DNA of 64,000 bases from Micropterus salmoides (lineage: Eukaryota > Chordata > Actinopteri > Centrarchiformes > Centrarchidae), in NCBI RefSeq assembly GCF_014851395.1, contig NW_024040040.1:18419000-18482999 (forward strand). The letters are read 5' to 3'. A program made the translations under genes and the position numbers. Position 1 is the stretch's first letter, and every line of letters starts with the position of its first letter. This document shows positions 43,736 to 54,905 of this stretch, piece by piece. Below the pieces are notes generated by a model. The model was given only the letters and a program-made list of their open reading frames with translations. It had not been told where the DNA came from and did no database searches.

Positions 43736-44754
43736 AGGGGACTTGGTGGCGTGGTGGGTTCATTTGTGACTGTAAGGTGCGACCAGTGACCAGCGTCTGA
43801 TTCAAATGGATGGAGAACCAAGATGGGCTGGCATTTTATTGAAAGATGAAGTTTTGCAACTACAACGCATACTGTGCTAGCTACATTGCTCTGTTGGCAA
43901 TAAGGATGGGAGCACACGCTTCAAACACTTAGGTAACTGTGATTGGATATCAATTAATGTTAATGAATAAGATTGAACGTGTTTGTGTAGTTCTTTCATT
44001 GGCTTGTAGATCGCATGCATTAAATGCACTGAACTAACTACAAATTACACATCAGCTGTTACCTAAACTAGCATGCTGTAATCCCACTTGTTCAGCTAAA
44101 GCTAACACAGTCCTGGGCTGTCTCTCAGTACGAACACTGGCTTGTTAGTCATTCTTTAAAATTTCACAGTGAAACTCTTTAAAATTTTAAGTGTAAGACT
44201 ACTGACTCCCAGACCAGTTCAAAGCGTTTCATCCCTACTCTAACACTATATTCTGTGAAGTTGACCTGATTGCAGCTGAAGGTTATTTAGAACAGGGAAT
44301 ATAATCTGGGCCTGGTCTTCCAACAGTGTCTAACAATAATCAGGCAAGACTTGTTTGACTCAAGTTTGTAAACCATCGGAAAACGTCTGTCAACAAGCCC
44401 AGGGCCAGGGTTCGAGTTAAATAGGAGCCAGTGGGAGCTCAGCTCCCAGAAGGAGGCCTGAGCTCCCATGGAAGCAGTAAAATCATGCATCTGTGGGGGT
44501 CTCCAATTCATTTCTCAACAACCATTATTTTGAATCACAAATACTGTATTTTTCATTGTAATTAGTACCTACTATTATTTACATTAAACAAAATAAACAG
44601 ACTTAAATGAACACACTTTCCTAATTAACTACGCCACGCATCACATGATTGACAGGATGGCTGCACTTCTCCACCATCAGCCACTATTGTGCACATAGTT
44701 TTGACCAAACAGTTTGTGGCAGCGAAGATGATAATGATGATTTAGCCTAGAAGA

Positions 44755-45000
44755 GTGCTGAATTTGGGCTGTCAGTGAAAGTTTGGTAGATGTCTAACCA
44801 TAGCCCAAAAATAGTCTAGTCATCAATTAGACCACCATTGAACAGCTACATATAGACGTGTATTAGATGGTGAAAATGGGTCTAGGCTAAAACAAGGTTG
44901 AATTTGGGCTGTCAGTGAAAAGTTAATAGACATCTAACCATAGCCCAAGAATAGACCAAATACACAGCTTTTAAATGACTACATATCTACCTCTAATAGA
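44755..45000. repeat. two-copy direct repeat (~138 bp period)
   Basis: GAATTTGGGCTGTCAGTGAA occurs near 44759 and 44899. Both are followed by TAGAYRTCTAACCATAGCCC and an AGCT..A..GACTACATAT-like tail. Confidence 0.75.
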
Positions 45001-45187
45001 CAACAGAATAGTGGCTAATGGATTGTTTTGGTTGGTTGGTTCTCACAAATGGTAATCCGTCCAAACAAATTAAATATAGAGATTTTATTAAGAAAAAGGA
45101 TTACAACGTAGACAACTTAAGATAATACAACATGATGAATATATAAAGGAATTATTGATAAAATATTATAAATACAAAACACTTTAT

Positions 45188-45189
45188 AT

Positions 45190-45223
<34 letters not shown>

Positions 45224-45289
45224 GTGTGTGTGTGTGTATGTATATATATATATATATGTGTGTGTATGTGTGTGTATATATATATATAT

Positions 45290-45366
<77 letters not shown>

Positions 45367-45400
45367 CACACACACACACACATAATATATATACATATGT
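45188..45400. repeat. compound (CA)n/(TA)n/(TG)n microsatellite
   Basis: Alternating CA, TATA and TG blocks in almost mirror order with a central ~60-base TA run. Several apparent ORFs in it are artefacts. Confidence 0.97.
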
Positions 45401-46214
45401 ATACTAACTTTCAAGTCTCGCGTTGCCAGTAGTCATGTGTCAGTAGGGCTACAGCTGCCATCTAGCGGTTGAAAATAGTAATTGCATTTTATTTTAAATT
45501 AAAATGAAAGTTAATGCAGGGAACGTTACAGCGAAAATAAAGATAATTTAAATGTTTCAAACGTTTACTTGCATTTGATGACATGATATCACGAACCTCA
45601 ACAGCTGCATGGGTGAAAACTACATGTAACCCATTTGGTTTGAAACAGGGCTACAGCCAAGCTGTTGATATTAGACCACTGATTGCCTCTATTTCGCAGG
45701 GTGGGCTAAAAACAGACTACACGTAGCCTGTCCAAATAAGAGCTAAATCGTGGCTACAGATAGAATGGGGTACAAAAATAATGGGATATCAACCATCTCA
45801 CGTGCTGCCAGGGCAAAACCCCACTTTTAATCATTTTTGACTAAAAGTGGACTACAAATAGCCGGTCTGTCTACGAGTTAAATCGTATCTACGCACACCC
45901 CTTGGTGGTGGGAGTATTCAGAGTGACAGGTGAGTTTCAAATCATATCCGTTAAATAGGAAGAACTACAATGACATCTATCTGAATGCATCTGTTCGGCT
46001 TATTTACCTAATCTCCCCCACTCTCAACCACTAAAAGGAAGCAGTGTTAAATATTATTGTCTACTTATGCAAATCATGTGGTAACACATATGCAAAAAAA
46101 ATGCTGTGCACATTTACGTTCATTAAAGTTTATTAAAACCTGTGTGACGGCGATCACACAGTAATAAGCCCCGAATGATTATTGCATCTGTGTGTTTGTT
46201 ATTCCCTGCTGCAG

Positions 46215-46328
46215 CTACTTGGGTTGGAGGAGACTTTATCATTGGGATTGCAGAGTCGGTGTATGACCCCTCTAAAGGTCTAATCTGGGCTCTTGTTCCT
46301 CTGCAGGTCTCTATTTCCTTTGTTATTG
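46215..46328 (+). CDS. slc5a7-like exon (ATWVGGDFIIGIAESVY...SFVIG)
   Basis: Acceptor CTGCAG, donor GTAGGA; phase 1/1. Corresponds to ATWVGGGYINGTAEAVY of CHT1. Confidence 0.85.
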
Positions 46329-46542
46329 GTAGGACTCTTGAATACAAATCTCAGTAACTTTTTATCAGAAAATTGTATTTCCAAATGAGGCTCGCCCACA
46401 TTGCTGTCTTGGTTCGGTCCTCTAACATTTAAGGAAAGGTGTTTGAGCCTATCTTGGTTTGATTGACAACGGTCTGTTGTGGGTTTTGCTTCATTCAGGA
46501 ATGTTAGTCTTTTTTTGTGTTTTATTTATTTATTTTTTAAAG

Positions 46543-46698
46543 GTGGATTGTTCTTTGCAAAGCCAATGAGGGAGAATAATTACATCAGCATGATGGATCC
46601 ATTTCAGAGAAAGTATGGAAAAGCACTGACTGTGGTTTTTACCATTGTTCCTGTCGTAGCTGAAATCATCTGGATTCCTGGATTACTGATTTCTTTGG
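46543..46698 (+). CDS. slc5a7-like exon (GLFFAKPMRENNY...LLISLG)
   Basis: Acceptor TAAAG, donor GTACAA; phase 1/1. Contains MMDPFQRKYGK. Confidence 0.85.
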
Positions 46699-46804
46699 GT
46701 ACAAATATGCAAACACTCAAATGCACAATTTCACTGACTGACTTAATCATCCAGTTCATCATTCATACTTATGTGTGCTGTGTGTATGTGTGTGTTGGCT
46801 ACAG

Positions 46805-46953
46805 GGGTGACCATGAGCGTCATCTTGGAGCTGCCATTCAGTGTTTGTGTCTGGATCTCTGCTGCAGTGGCCATCATCTACACTGTTCTTGGAGGTCTCT
46901 ATTCAGTCGCTTACACTCATGTCATCCAGCTATCACTGGTGCTTATTAGCTTG
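46805..46953 (+). CDS. slc5a7-like exon (VTMSVILELPFSV...SLVLISL)
   Basis: Acceptor CTACAG, donor GTGAGT; phase 1 in, 0 out. Confidence 0.87.
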
Positions 46954-47054
46954 GTGAGTGTGCGCACTGACTTCTGATTTCTCAGTGCAATGATTGTACT
47001 TGTATGTGTGTTTTGGAAATGTACTGAAATAAGAGCACACGCCTCTCTTCACAG

Positions 47055-47198
47055 TGGCTGTGTGTCCCTTTTGTTTTTGCAAGTGGTGTTTATACTGACA
47101 TCACTAAAACAGCATTCAACCACACACATCAGGCCTCCTGGCTTGGCCATCTTCAATCTGATGAGCTCTGGATATGGATTGATAATTTCCTAGTGATG
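47055..47198 (+). CDS. slc5a7-like exon (WLCVPFVFASGVY...WIDNFLVM)
   Basis: Acceptor TCACAG, donor GTAAGA; phase 0/0. Ends where CHT1 continues with LGGIPWQ. The next intron received the DIRS elements. Confidence 0.83.
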
Positions 47199-47689
47199 GT
47201 AAGATGAACAACCGCACAGTATATTAATGTGACTGCTCGTATTCCTTCGTGATTTTTTAAATACAGAAATGCAGATAAGATGAAATGTATATATTACCAA
47301 AGAAACTGAACTATAAAACTTCGCAACAGAGCTGCAATAAACAGGTAGTTAATAAAACTGTGATGACCTTACATTATGTGTTGCCTCCTGATATTAGAGC
47401 TGCACTAAGCTAAAATCAACGCATCAGGTTATGTATGACATGCTACAGTGGTGGACTCGGGCTGTCTGAGGTGCAAGGGTGAAAAACAAACACCAAGCCC
47501 AACAGGGCGTAGAAACTGAATGACACCTTTCAACTCATGCCTTTCAAGTGTCGACAAAAGCTAGCATGGACGATCTGTATTCTCGAGCGCCCCCGGATAC
47601 GAGGGATCCACGCAGCATAACTTCAGCAACAGTTAATCACAAAGTTCTATGGGCACATTTGGGATTTTGGGCCCTGGGCATGTGCGCAG

Positions 47690-47995
47690 TAGGCCCATGT
47701 GGTAATCCTTCCCTGCTCACAGGGGCACCTTGGAGGGCACGTTACCAGATTTCCTTACACAAAGGGGCACCCATTAGGGCATTGCATCACATTTTCTCTA
47801 ATGCTAGGGCACTCTAATGCACATAGGAGCACCCTGGAGGGCAATTTAAAAACATTTCCTCACACTAAAGAGCACTCTAGGGGGACTGCATCACAATTTT
47901 GTTATTTTTTATTAGGGCATTGCATCTCATTTTCTCACACATTAAGGCATTTTAGAGGACGCATCATCTTGTTTCATTTACAAAAGGGCATCATG
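47690..47995. repeat. degenerate minisatellite (AGGGCA...CATCACATTTTCTCACACT-like units)
   Basis: Variants of the unit recur at irregular 25-60 nt spacing, each with AGGGCA(C/T) or AGGGCAT and a TTTTCTCACAC-like half. It gives a spurious long ORF. It abuts the DIRS region. Confidence 0.65.
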
Positions 47996-48047
47996 TTGTA
48001 TTATCTTAAGGATTTCAAAAGGGTTTTTCTAACATGGGAGAACATCT

Positions 48048-48528
48048 CGGGTTACGTATGTAACCCTTGTTCCCTGAGAAGGGGAACGAGACACTGCGTC
48101 GGTGACGACACTATGGGAACGCCTCTGGGCGTGGCAAGGCTGAACTATGAATGAAACTACTCCAATCCCATTGGTGTTACTAGAACGGTAGCGTGTGACG
48201 GCGTAACCGGAGGGGTATATAAGCACACCGGCACACAGGACACATTAGCCCTTTTCTATGAAGCAAGGCACTCCAGGTAGCATGGGCATGGAAAAACACA
48301 TTGTCGGAACTGATTACCAGACATGGTCTCTACTGCTTCGTCAGGATTTCCAGGTAAGACAACAACTTTCTTGATAGTGGAGCTTCCAAACATACTCAGA
48401 GTGCCTGCTGAATTAAAAAAAAGGCTAATGTGTCCTGTGTGCCAGCGTGCTTATACCCCTCCGGTTACGCCGTCACACGCTACCGTTCTAGCAACACCAA
48501 TAGGATTGGAGTAGTTTCATTGCGCATC
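48048..48528. mobile_element. internally deleted DIRS copy (~480 bp)
   Basis: Left arm 48145-48225 and right arm 48440-48521 are inverted copies (shared core GAACGGTAGCGTGTGACGGC). Between them only edge sequences of a DIRS element survive: ATGAAGCAAGGCACTCCAGG-like (compare 48690) and the AGGTAAGAC...GCCTGCTGAATT block (compare 53314-53383). Its left end (48048-48100) is the complement of half of the internal complementary region of the adjoining full element. Its right end is cut at the junction with that element. Confidence 0.75.
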
Positions 48529-48684
48529 GCGTCGGTTACGACACTATGGGAACGCCTCTAGGCGAAGCAGGTCTGAACGTGAATGAAATCACTCCAATCC
48601 TATTGGCTTGTTGCTAGAACGGTAAGGTGTGACGGAATAACCGGAGGAGTATAAAGCACACCTGTACACACTCATGATTAGCTT
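48529..48684 (+). repeat. DIRS inverted terminal repeat, left
   Basis: Begins GCGTCGGTTACGACACTATG; complementary to 53387-53542. Confidence 0.9.
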
Positions 48685-48730
48685 GAAATATGAAGCAGGC
48701 GCTTCAGGCGGGGAGAGAGGTGCGGCGGGC

Positions 48731-48820
48731 CGACGCAGTGTCTCGTTCCCCTTCTCGGGGAACCAGGGTTACGTAACCCTTCGAGGGAACTACGTCGGTT
48801 ACGACACTATGGGAACGAGA
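48731..48820. repeat. DIRS internal complementary region
   Basis: Left half (GACGCAGTGTCTCGTTCCCC...) is complementary to 48049-48100 (left end of the small copy). Right half (TTCGAGGGAACTACGTCGGT...) is complementary to the right end at 53520-53565. Such a region bridges the two ends during circularisation in DIRS elements. Confidence 0.8.
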
Positions 48821-48878
48821 TACCCACTAAACTGTGCCGAAAACCCCGCCTGCCCCTGTGTGCAATAAAGTGGCATGA

Positions 48879-49668
48879 CTAAGAGGAGAGCGCACGAGTG
48901 CCAGGTGCCGAAGGAAGGTCAAGACTGTAAAACCGAATGAATGTGTGCGGAGTGGCCCAGCCAGCCGCTAAACAAACATCCTGCAAAGAAGCCCCGGAAA
49001 GGAGGGCTCGAGAGGCCGCCATGCCTCTGGTAGAATGAGCCCTCACAGCCACAGGTGAAGGCAAACCGCGCACCTGATAGGCCAGGGAAATAGTCTGAAC
49101 AATCCAGTTGCTAATAGTATGTTTGGATGCAGGGAGCCCGGCCCTGGGAGACCCAAAACACACTAGCAGCTGGTCAGCCTTCCTCCAACGGGGAGGACCT
49201 CAGAGTGTAAATACTCAGTGCTCTGACAGGGCAGAGCAGATGAAGTCTCCCATCCTCCGCCGTCACATGAGGTGGAGGATGAAATGCCTGCAGCACTGTG
49301 GACCCTGCCGCACAAGAAGGCACTTTAGGGATGTATCCTGAACGAGGGTGCAGGATAGCCCTAATATTCCCCGGGGCAAACTCCAGGCTTTGCGGGGAAA
49401 CCGAAAGCGCTTGGAGATCCCCCACCCTCCTCAGAGAGGTGATAGCAAGGAGAAAGGCCATCTTGAGGGTCAAGTGCTTAGCCTCAGCTGACTCCAGATG
49501 TTTGAAGGGGGCATCAGCCAACGCCCCAAGAACCACTGCCAGATCCCAAGTGGGAACCTTGGACCGAGTCGCAGGTCTCATCCTCCGGGCACCACGGAGG
49601 AAACGTACAACCAAGGGAAGTTTCCCCAAGGACCCCTCCCTCAGAGGGGTGTGGAAAATAGCTGCCAC
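48879..49668 (-). pseudogene. DIRS tyrosine recombinase, two frames
   Basis: Upstream part (49668 down to 49174) has HLTLKMAFLLAITSLRRVGD with the first catalytic Arg. Downstream part (49163 down to 48879) has VRAHSTRGMAASRALLSGAS with the H-x-x-R pair and FIRFYSLDL with the catalytic Tyr. A frameshift separates them near 49170; all core catalytic residues are still present. Confidence 0.87.
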
Positions 49669-49948
49669 CTTGAGGGTGGAAGGGGAAAGACCAGCAGAGA
49701 ACGGTCCTGGAGGAACTCAAGTACCTGAACCACCGGGCAGGTAACAGGGTCCACTGGCCGCTCCCTACACCAAGTGGAGAAAACACTCCACTTCAGGCCT
49801 TACATCCTCCGTGTGGACGGGGCCCTGGAGCTCAGGAGGGTCTCGACTGCTCCGGCTGTTAGACCTGCCTCTAGGTACTGTGCCCCCTCAGGGGCCAGAC
49901 CCACAGTCGCCATATGGCGGGGCAAGGGTGAAGAACCCGGCCCTGCGC

Positions 49949-50665
49949 CTAAGACAGCAGGTCTCTCCTCAGAGGGACCCGCCACGGCGGGCCGTCCAGG
50001 AGCGACATGATGTCCGAGAACCACACCCGGGTTGGCCAGAATGGGGCTACGAGCAGTAGGCCGACATTGTCCTGGCGGACCCGCTCCAGAACCCCGGGAG
50101 CAGAGCGACTGGGGAAAAAGCGTACCCAGACCCAACGGGGCTGGAGGAACGAGAGAAACCATAGCGGGCAGTGCGTAGTCTCTTGAGACGCAAACAGATC
50201 CACGTCTATGGGGCCGAACTCTTCGCACAAGAGCTCCACCACTTCGGGGTGAAGTCTCCATTCCCCGGGCCTCAGCCCCTGCCTCGACAGCAGGTCTGCT
50301 CCCTGATTCTGCGTCCCCGGGAGATACATCGCCCTGAGCGATAGTAACCTCTGCTGGGACCACAGGAGGATCTGACACGCCAGTCTGTCCAGAGGGCGCG
50401 AGCGCAGACCGCCCTGGTGATTCAGATAGGCCACCACCGCTGTGTTGTTCTCTTCGGAACGAACCAGGACGTGGTGGCCTTGGAGATCGGGCAGGAAACT
50501 CCTTAGAGCCTGGAACACCGCCAACATCTCGAGACAGTTGATATGCCACTCGGATTGATGCACCTGCCAGGATCCCCTTGCAAAGCGGCCGTCCATGACC
50601 GCGCCCCAGCCCGTGAGGGAGGCGTCTGTCGAAATAACCAGCCAGCGACAAGACCCTCCCAGCAC
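49949..50665 (-). pseudogene. DIRS RNase H domain
   Basis: LVISTDASLTGWGAVMDG (first Asp), INCLEMLAVFQALRSFL (Glu) and VRSEENNTAVVAYLNHQGG, where the usual T-D-N is S-E-E-N. Continues with the connection region (LRAMYLPGTQNQGADLLSRQ, PIDVDLFAS). Confidence 0.88.
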
Positions 50666-50679
50666 GGGCCCCTGGGACA

Positions 50680-51830
50680 GGAATCAAGTTTCCTTCCAAA
50701 CTGACAGGGAACGAAGACACTTGCGCGTAACCCAAATCAGACGGAGAGGAATTCCCTTCGGGGAAAAACCCTTGTTCCTTAGCCACCACTGCAGTGGGCC
50801 TCATGTGCAGCAGTCCAGATGGTATTACGCTGGACGCAGCCGCCAGGAGACCCAACACTCGTTGAAAGTGTTTCATAGTGATGGCGTGGCCTAACTTCAT
50901 CCCTTTTACGGCAGCCAATATGGTGTCGACACGTGCCGGAGACAATTGTGCCCGCATCGTTGTCGAATCCCATACAACCCCTAGGAACGTAGTCCGTTGG
51001 GTGGGCGCCAGCACGCTCTTCTTTGCGTTGAGCCTCAGCCCTAAACGCCGCAGATGAGCCAGAACGACATCTCGATGCCGAACTGCCAACTCTCAAGACT
51101 GGGCTAGGATGAGCCAGTCGTCGATGAAGTTGAAATCCGGATGCCCTGGAGCCTCAGCGGGGCCAGTGCTGCATCCATACACTTGGTGAATGTGCGAGGG
51201 GAAGTGCCAGGCCGAATGGAAGAACCCGATACTGGTAAGCCACACCCCCGAAGGCAAACCTCAGGAACTTCCTGTGAGAAGGACGGATGGAGACCTGGAA
51301 ATAGGCGTCCTTTAGATCTATCGTGACGAACCAATCCTCAGATTGGATGTGCGTCACGGTGGCGGGGATGATGAGCATCTTTAACCTGAATCTCCTCAGA
51401 GACCGGTTAGAACCCGCAGATCCAAAATAGGGCACGCAGCCCTCCGTCCTTCTTGGGGACTATGAAGTACCGGCTGTAGAACCGGCGTCTCTGTCTGGGG
51501 GGGAGACACGTTCCACGGCCCCTTTCCTCAGCAGAGTACGAACTTCCTGTCCCAACACCGGACCTTGCTCCGGGCGGACCACAGTCCAAACCACCCCCTC
51601 TCTTCTGTTGAATTTGGAGGGCGGGTTTTGAACTGTAGTCGATACCCATCTATGGCAGTGCGCAGGACCCACGGAGAAATGTTCGTCAGGCTCCGCCAAG
51701 CCTCTGCAAAGTCTGCCAATGGAACCAGCCCCTCGGGGCTGGTGGTCAGTGTCTCGTGTGATCTTCTGGTGGACCCCTGAAGCCCCAGAACGGCAGGGGG
51801 GAGCCACCGAAGATCCATGGTGAGTGAGTC
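50680..51830 (-). pseudogene. DIRS reverse transcriptase, multiply frameshifted
   Basis: Motifs in order across three frames: FYSRYFIVPKKDGGL, SEDWFVTIDLKDAYFQVSIR, GGVAYQYRVLPFGLA, then RTFTKCMDAALAPLRLQGIR, an I-D-D-W-L-I catalytic box near 51105-51125, and RLNAKKSVLAPTQRTTFLGV. Breaks occur near 51230, 51130 and upstream. Confidence 0.85.
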
Positions 51831-52251
51831 GGGGCACCGCCTGACTGCAGACCCTCGGGGCAGGCAGTACGGCGTGGACTCGATGGTGGCAGGTGCGTCC
51901 TGAACGTGTAAACGGCGGGATAACGTTACCTGTTGCCACGGCGGAGGGGACCTCGGTCGGCCTCCGGGGGGGGGGGGGGGGGTGCGGGAGGGGAGAAAGA
52001 CTCCCCTACCCCGGTCTTCCCTGAGCTCCGTCGGGACTGGATGACGGTCCTCAGATCGAGTCTCTCAGACGGCTGAGGGTGAGAGCGCCGTCTCGCTGCC
52101 CCAGCTCCTCGGGGGGCCCCCGAGAAGCGACACTCTGCTTCCTCTCCTCTCCGTAGGAGCTCGTAGAGGGAAGGGACCTACGCCTGGCAGCCTCAGCTGC
52201 CTTGGGTCCATACCGGCGAGGGAGGTACTGGCGGAACGCTTCGCCCTGCGT

Positions 52252-53270
52252 CTAACGCTCCGTGGTTCTGCGAAGCTCCGCCAGATCTTCCTCAGAGGGA
52301 CCCCCCCTCTGAACCATCTCCTGTAGCAGGTCGGCTTGGTAGGCTTGAAGCACCGCCATGGTGTGCAAGCTCGCACCTGCCTGGCCCGCTGCCATGTACG
52401 CCTTCCCCACGAGCGTGGATGTGGTGCGACATGGTTTGGATGGTAACGCCGGCTTCTCCAGGGAGGACGCAAGTCGAGGGGAGAGATAGCTCGCAAGCGC
52501 ATCCTCCACCCGAGGCATCCTCCCATAACCACGGTCCCTAACCCCCCTCACATTACTATAGTTCAGTGATCGGGGTGTGGAAAGCCATGTAGAGAAGGGT
52601 CTGCCCCATGATTACTCAGTTCATCATGTAAATCAGGAAAGAATGGCAGAGACCGGCGTGGAGGTGGCGTGTGGTGCTTAAGAAACCTTTCATCAAGCTT
52701 ACCACTAGCCTGTGGTGTCTGCTCCTCCTGTGGCCAGTTGGTGTTGAGCTTAGCCACGGCTCTAGTCACCACCTCCAGCAGCACGTCATAGTCGGGCGCC
52801 GCCAGATGACGCTGCCCCGACACCCGGAAGTCATCGTCCACTACGCTGAGCACGTCCGCCTCCTCGGAGTCGGATTGCTGCAGCGTCTCCGGATCCAAAC
52901 CGCGAGCGGGAGAAGCCGAGAAACTGGCTCCCGAACGAGGAAAGGAAGCGTCGGAGCCAGCGGATGAAGGTCGGGAAAAAGCCTCAGCCGTCCCGAAATC
53001 CTCCGACAGATCACGCTGTGAACCCCATGAGTGAAGCAGCCGGGCCGCCTCAGCGGCCGCAGGGCCCGCGCCACGGGGAAAACACATCCGGCCATCCTCG
53101 GAAAAGAGAGCCATGCTGTACCTCAGTACCCGCACGGAAAGGGCTTCGCAACGGGCACAGGCAGCCCCCTCGAGAGCTGCCCGGGCGTGCTCCATCCCCA
53201 AACATGAGACACACATCTCATGAGAATCTCCATCCGTGATGTACCGAGGGCAAGAAGAAAAAAAAAACAC
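52252..53270 (-). pseudogene. DIRS Gag-like protein, two frames
   Basis: The N-terminal part (53270-52563) has a Cys-rich GDSHEMCVSCLGMEHARAAL...CARCEAL region and a Ser-rich acidic middle. The next frame (52551-52252) has TLVGKAYMAAGQAGASLHTM and AVLQAYQADLLQEM, typical of fish DIRS Gag. Confidence 0.82.
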
Positions 53271-53386
53271 CTTCTGTACATCTGGTTGCCGGACATGCTG
53301 GTAGACTTCTTCTTCAGGTAAGACACACTGCTTGTAGGACTGGAGCTTTCTTCAAACAACATACAGAGCGCCTGCTGAATAGAAAA

Positions 53387-53542
53387 AAGCTAATGATGAG
53401 TGTGTACAGGTGTGCTTTATACTCCTCCGGTTATTCCGTCACACCTTACCGTTCTAGCAACAAGCCAATAGGATTGGAGTGATTTCATTCACGTTCAGAC
53501 CTGCTTCGCCTAGAGGCGTTCCCATAGTGTCGTAACCGACGC
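53387..53542 (-). repeat. DIRS inverted terminal repeat, right
   Basis: Complement of the left repeat. A terminal extension (AGTTCGAGTTCCCTCGAAGG and following) runs to about 53572. Confidence 0.9.
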
Positions 53543-53819
53543 AGTTCGAGTTCCCTCGAAGGGGAACCAGGGGGGCGATCACTCCTGAGTTCACATTATA
53601 AAACTGGCATATTTACACATCCTGTGGAAATAGACCAACATAAGCAACCCAGGATAGTCTATTTTAGCTTTGTGAAAATAAGTATTTTTTTTATAATTTC
53701 TCCTATAATTCATATTAGTTGGGACAAAATGTTACATGAGACACATGGGAATGTGGTAACTGCTTGACACAGCCTTACAACAAAGTTCAGGCATCAAGAC
53801 CATGGATGTGTAACTGATC

Positions 53820-54030
53820 GGGCCTACGGGGCACAGACTCAGGAGGTCAAGGGCTCAGTGCTCCTGGGCCAGGGGCTTGAATTGATTGATGTGTCAATGA
53901 AATGGCTACAAATAGACACAAAACAAGGCGTAAAATGAGACACAACGACCACAAAGAAAAGCAAAATGAGTGCAAAGATGCCCCAAATGTACCACAAAAG
54001 AGACGACAAACTGCAACCTCATTTTGTGTC
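53820..54030. repeat. degenerate ACAAAGA/ACAAAACA repeat
   Basis: CTACAAATAGACACAAAACA, CACAACGACCACAAAGAAAA and CAAATGTACCACAAAAGAGA are diverged units of a minisatellite-like fish repeat. Confidence 0.5.
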
Positions 54031-54336
54031 TTTCAATCAATGGGTCTTGCTCTTATGTGGGAGGGGAGGGGTCCCCTGGGGAACAGACATGTCTCATAAT
54101 CCATCCGTGGTCACCACACAAAGGATCTGACAGCTTTAAAACAGTGCAGTGTGTGTTTGCCATGTGCAGTTGTAATGAGGAAATGTGGGTGTGTTCGACT
54201 GTTTATCAGTTTTAATAGTCATTTACATAACATGGTTTGGTTCTGGGGTGCTGTCTAAGCCAGTGTCCAGTCTAATCATTGTCAATTCATTCCATAAAAT
54301 GCTGTTTTGGTTTGTTCTGTGTCTTTCATTTTCTAG

Positions 54337-54466
54337 ACTGTGGGCAACTTGGCCGTTCAGGATTTTCATCAAAGGACTCTCTCCTCCAGCTCCGCGTCTA
54401 CAGCCAGAGTCATCTGTTTCATGGCAGCAGGTGGAGTCATCATTGCCGCGGTTGCCGCTTCAACAG
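54337..54466 (+). CDS. slc5a7-like exon (TVGNLAVQDFHQRTLSSSS...VAAST)
   Basis: Acceptor TTCTAG, donor GTACAT; phase 0 in, 1 out. The LGGIPWQAYFQ motif is degraded to TVGNLAVQDFHQ and the following helix is short. Confidence 0.82.
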
Positions 54467-54552
54467 GTACATTTATGAGTTAAGTGCGTAGTGGCTTCCA
54501 GATTAGTAAATGCAGCCAATGCTTTTGTTTGTTTCCTGCTCCTTTATTTCAG

Positions 54553-54767
54553 ACTGGAACTCCACCTCATATGGCTCTCCCTCTCTGTATGAACGAGGGG
54601 AGGCGGCTATGGCATTTCCCATCACCCTTCAGCATTTTACCCCGACCTACATTTCTGCTTTTGGCATGGGAGCTGTTGCTGCTGCGGTGATGTCGTCCGC
54701 TGACTCTTTCCTTTTGTCCGCGACCACCATCTTCACCGCCAACATCTACCAGATCATCAGGAGTCAG
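54553..54767 (+). CDS. slc5a7-like exon (DWNSTSYGSPSLYER...IIRSQ)
   Basis: Acceptor TTTCAG, donor GTATTA; phase 1 in, 0 out. Contains FGMGAVAAAVMSSADSFLLS, the conserved SLC5 sodium-site region. Confidence 0.9.
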
Positions 54768-54905
54768 GTATTAGGAACCGGAGCACGGAAGTGGCAGTTT
54801 TGTGTTGATTCTCAGTACGGCAAACATTCCAGCAGAGCTGAAATTTGATAGTGAAGACATCATTAGACGTGTAAATATCCACTCAAGTATTTTTCTCCTC
54901 TGTAG

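Larger units (their letters stand above)
43736..46214. other. intergenic region unc80 to slc5a7-like, no first exon found
   Basis: Mostly repeats. I looked for an upstream exon encoding the N-terminal transmembrane segment of a choline transporter and saw none. Confidence 0.4.
48529..53572 (-). mobile_element. DIRS-like tyrosine-recombinase retrotransposon
   Basis: Gene order on the minus strand is gag, reverse transcriptase, RNase H, tyrosine recombinase, the DIRS1-type plan that replaces an integrase by a recombinase and inserts from a circular intermediate without target duplication. Inverted terminal repeats 48529-48684 and 53387-53542 (~156 bp) differ at only one noticed position, implying recent insertion. 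The coding frames are nevertheless broken at several points, so it is probably not autonomous. It lies in the slc5a7-like intron, antisense to that gene. Confidence 0.92.

Noticed and set aside
45117..45432. Several overlapping open frames with alternating Tyr/Ile/His/Val
   Set aside because: Products of the compound CA/TA/TG microsatellite.
47699..48154. 151-residue open frame
   Set aside because: Spans the degenerate minisatellite and runs into the DIRS end; no protein-like motif and the repeats explain its openness.
49298..49744. Plus-strand 148-residue frame in the DIRS region
   Set aside because: Antisense shadow of the tyrosine recombinase.
49800..50680. C-terminal two thirds of a 429-residue minus-strand frame
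   Set aside because: Only its beginning (51089 to about 50680) is real reverse transcriptase; afterwards it is the wrong frame over the RNase H region.
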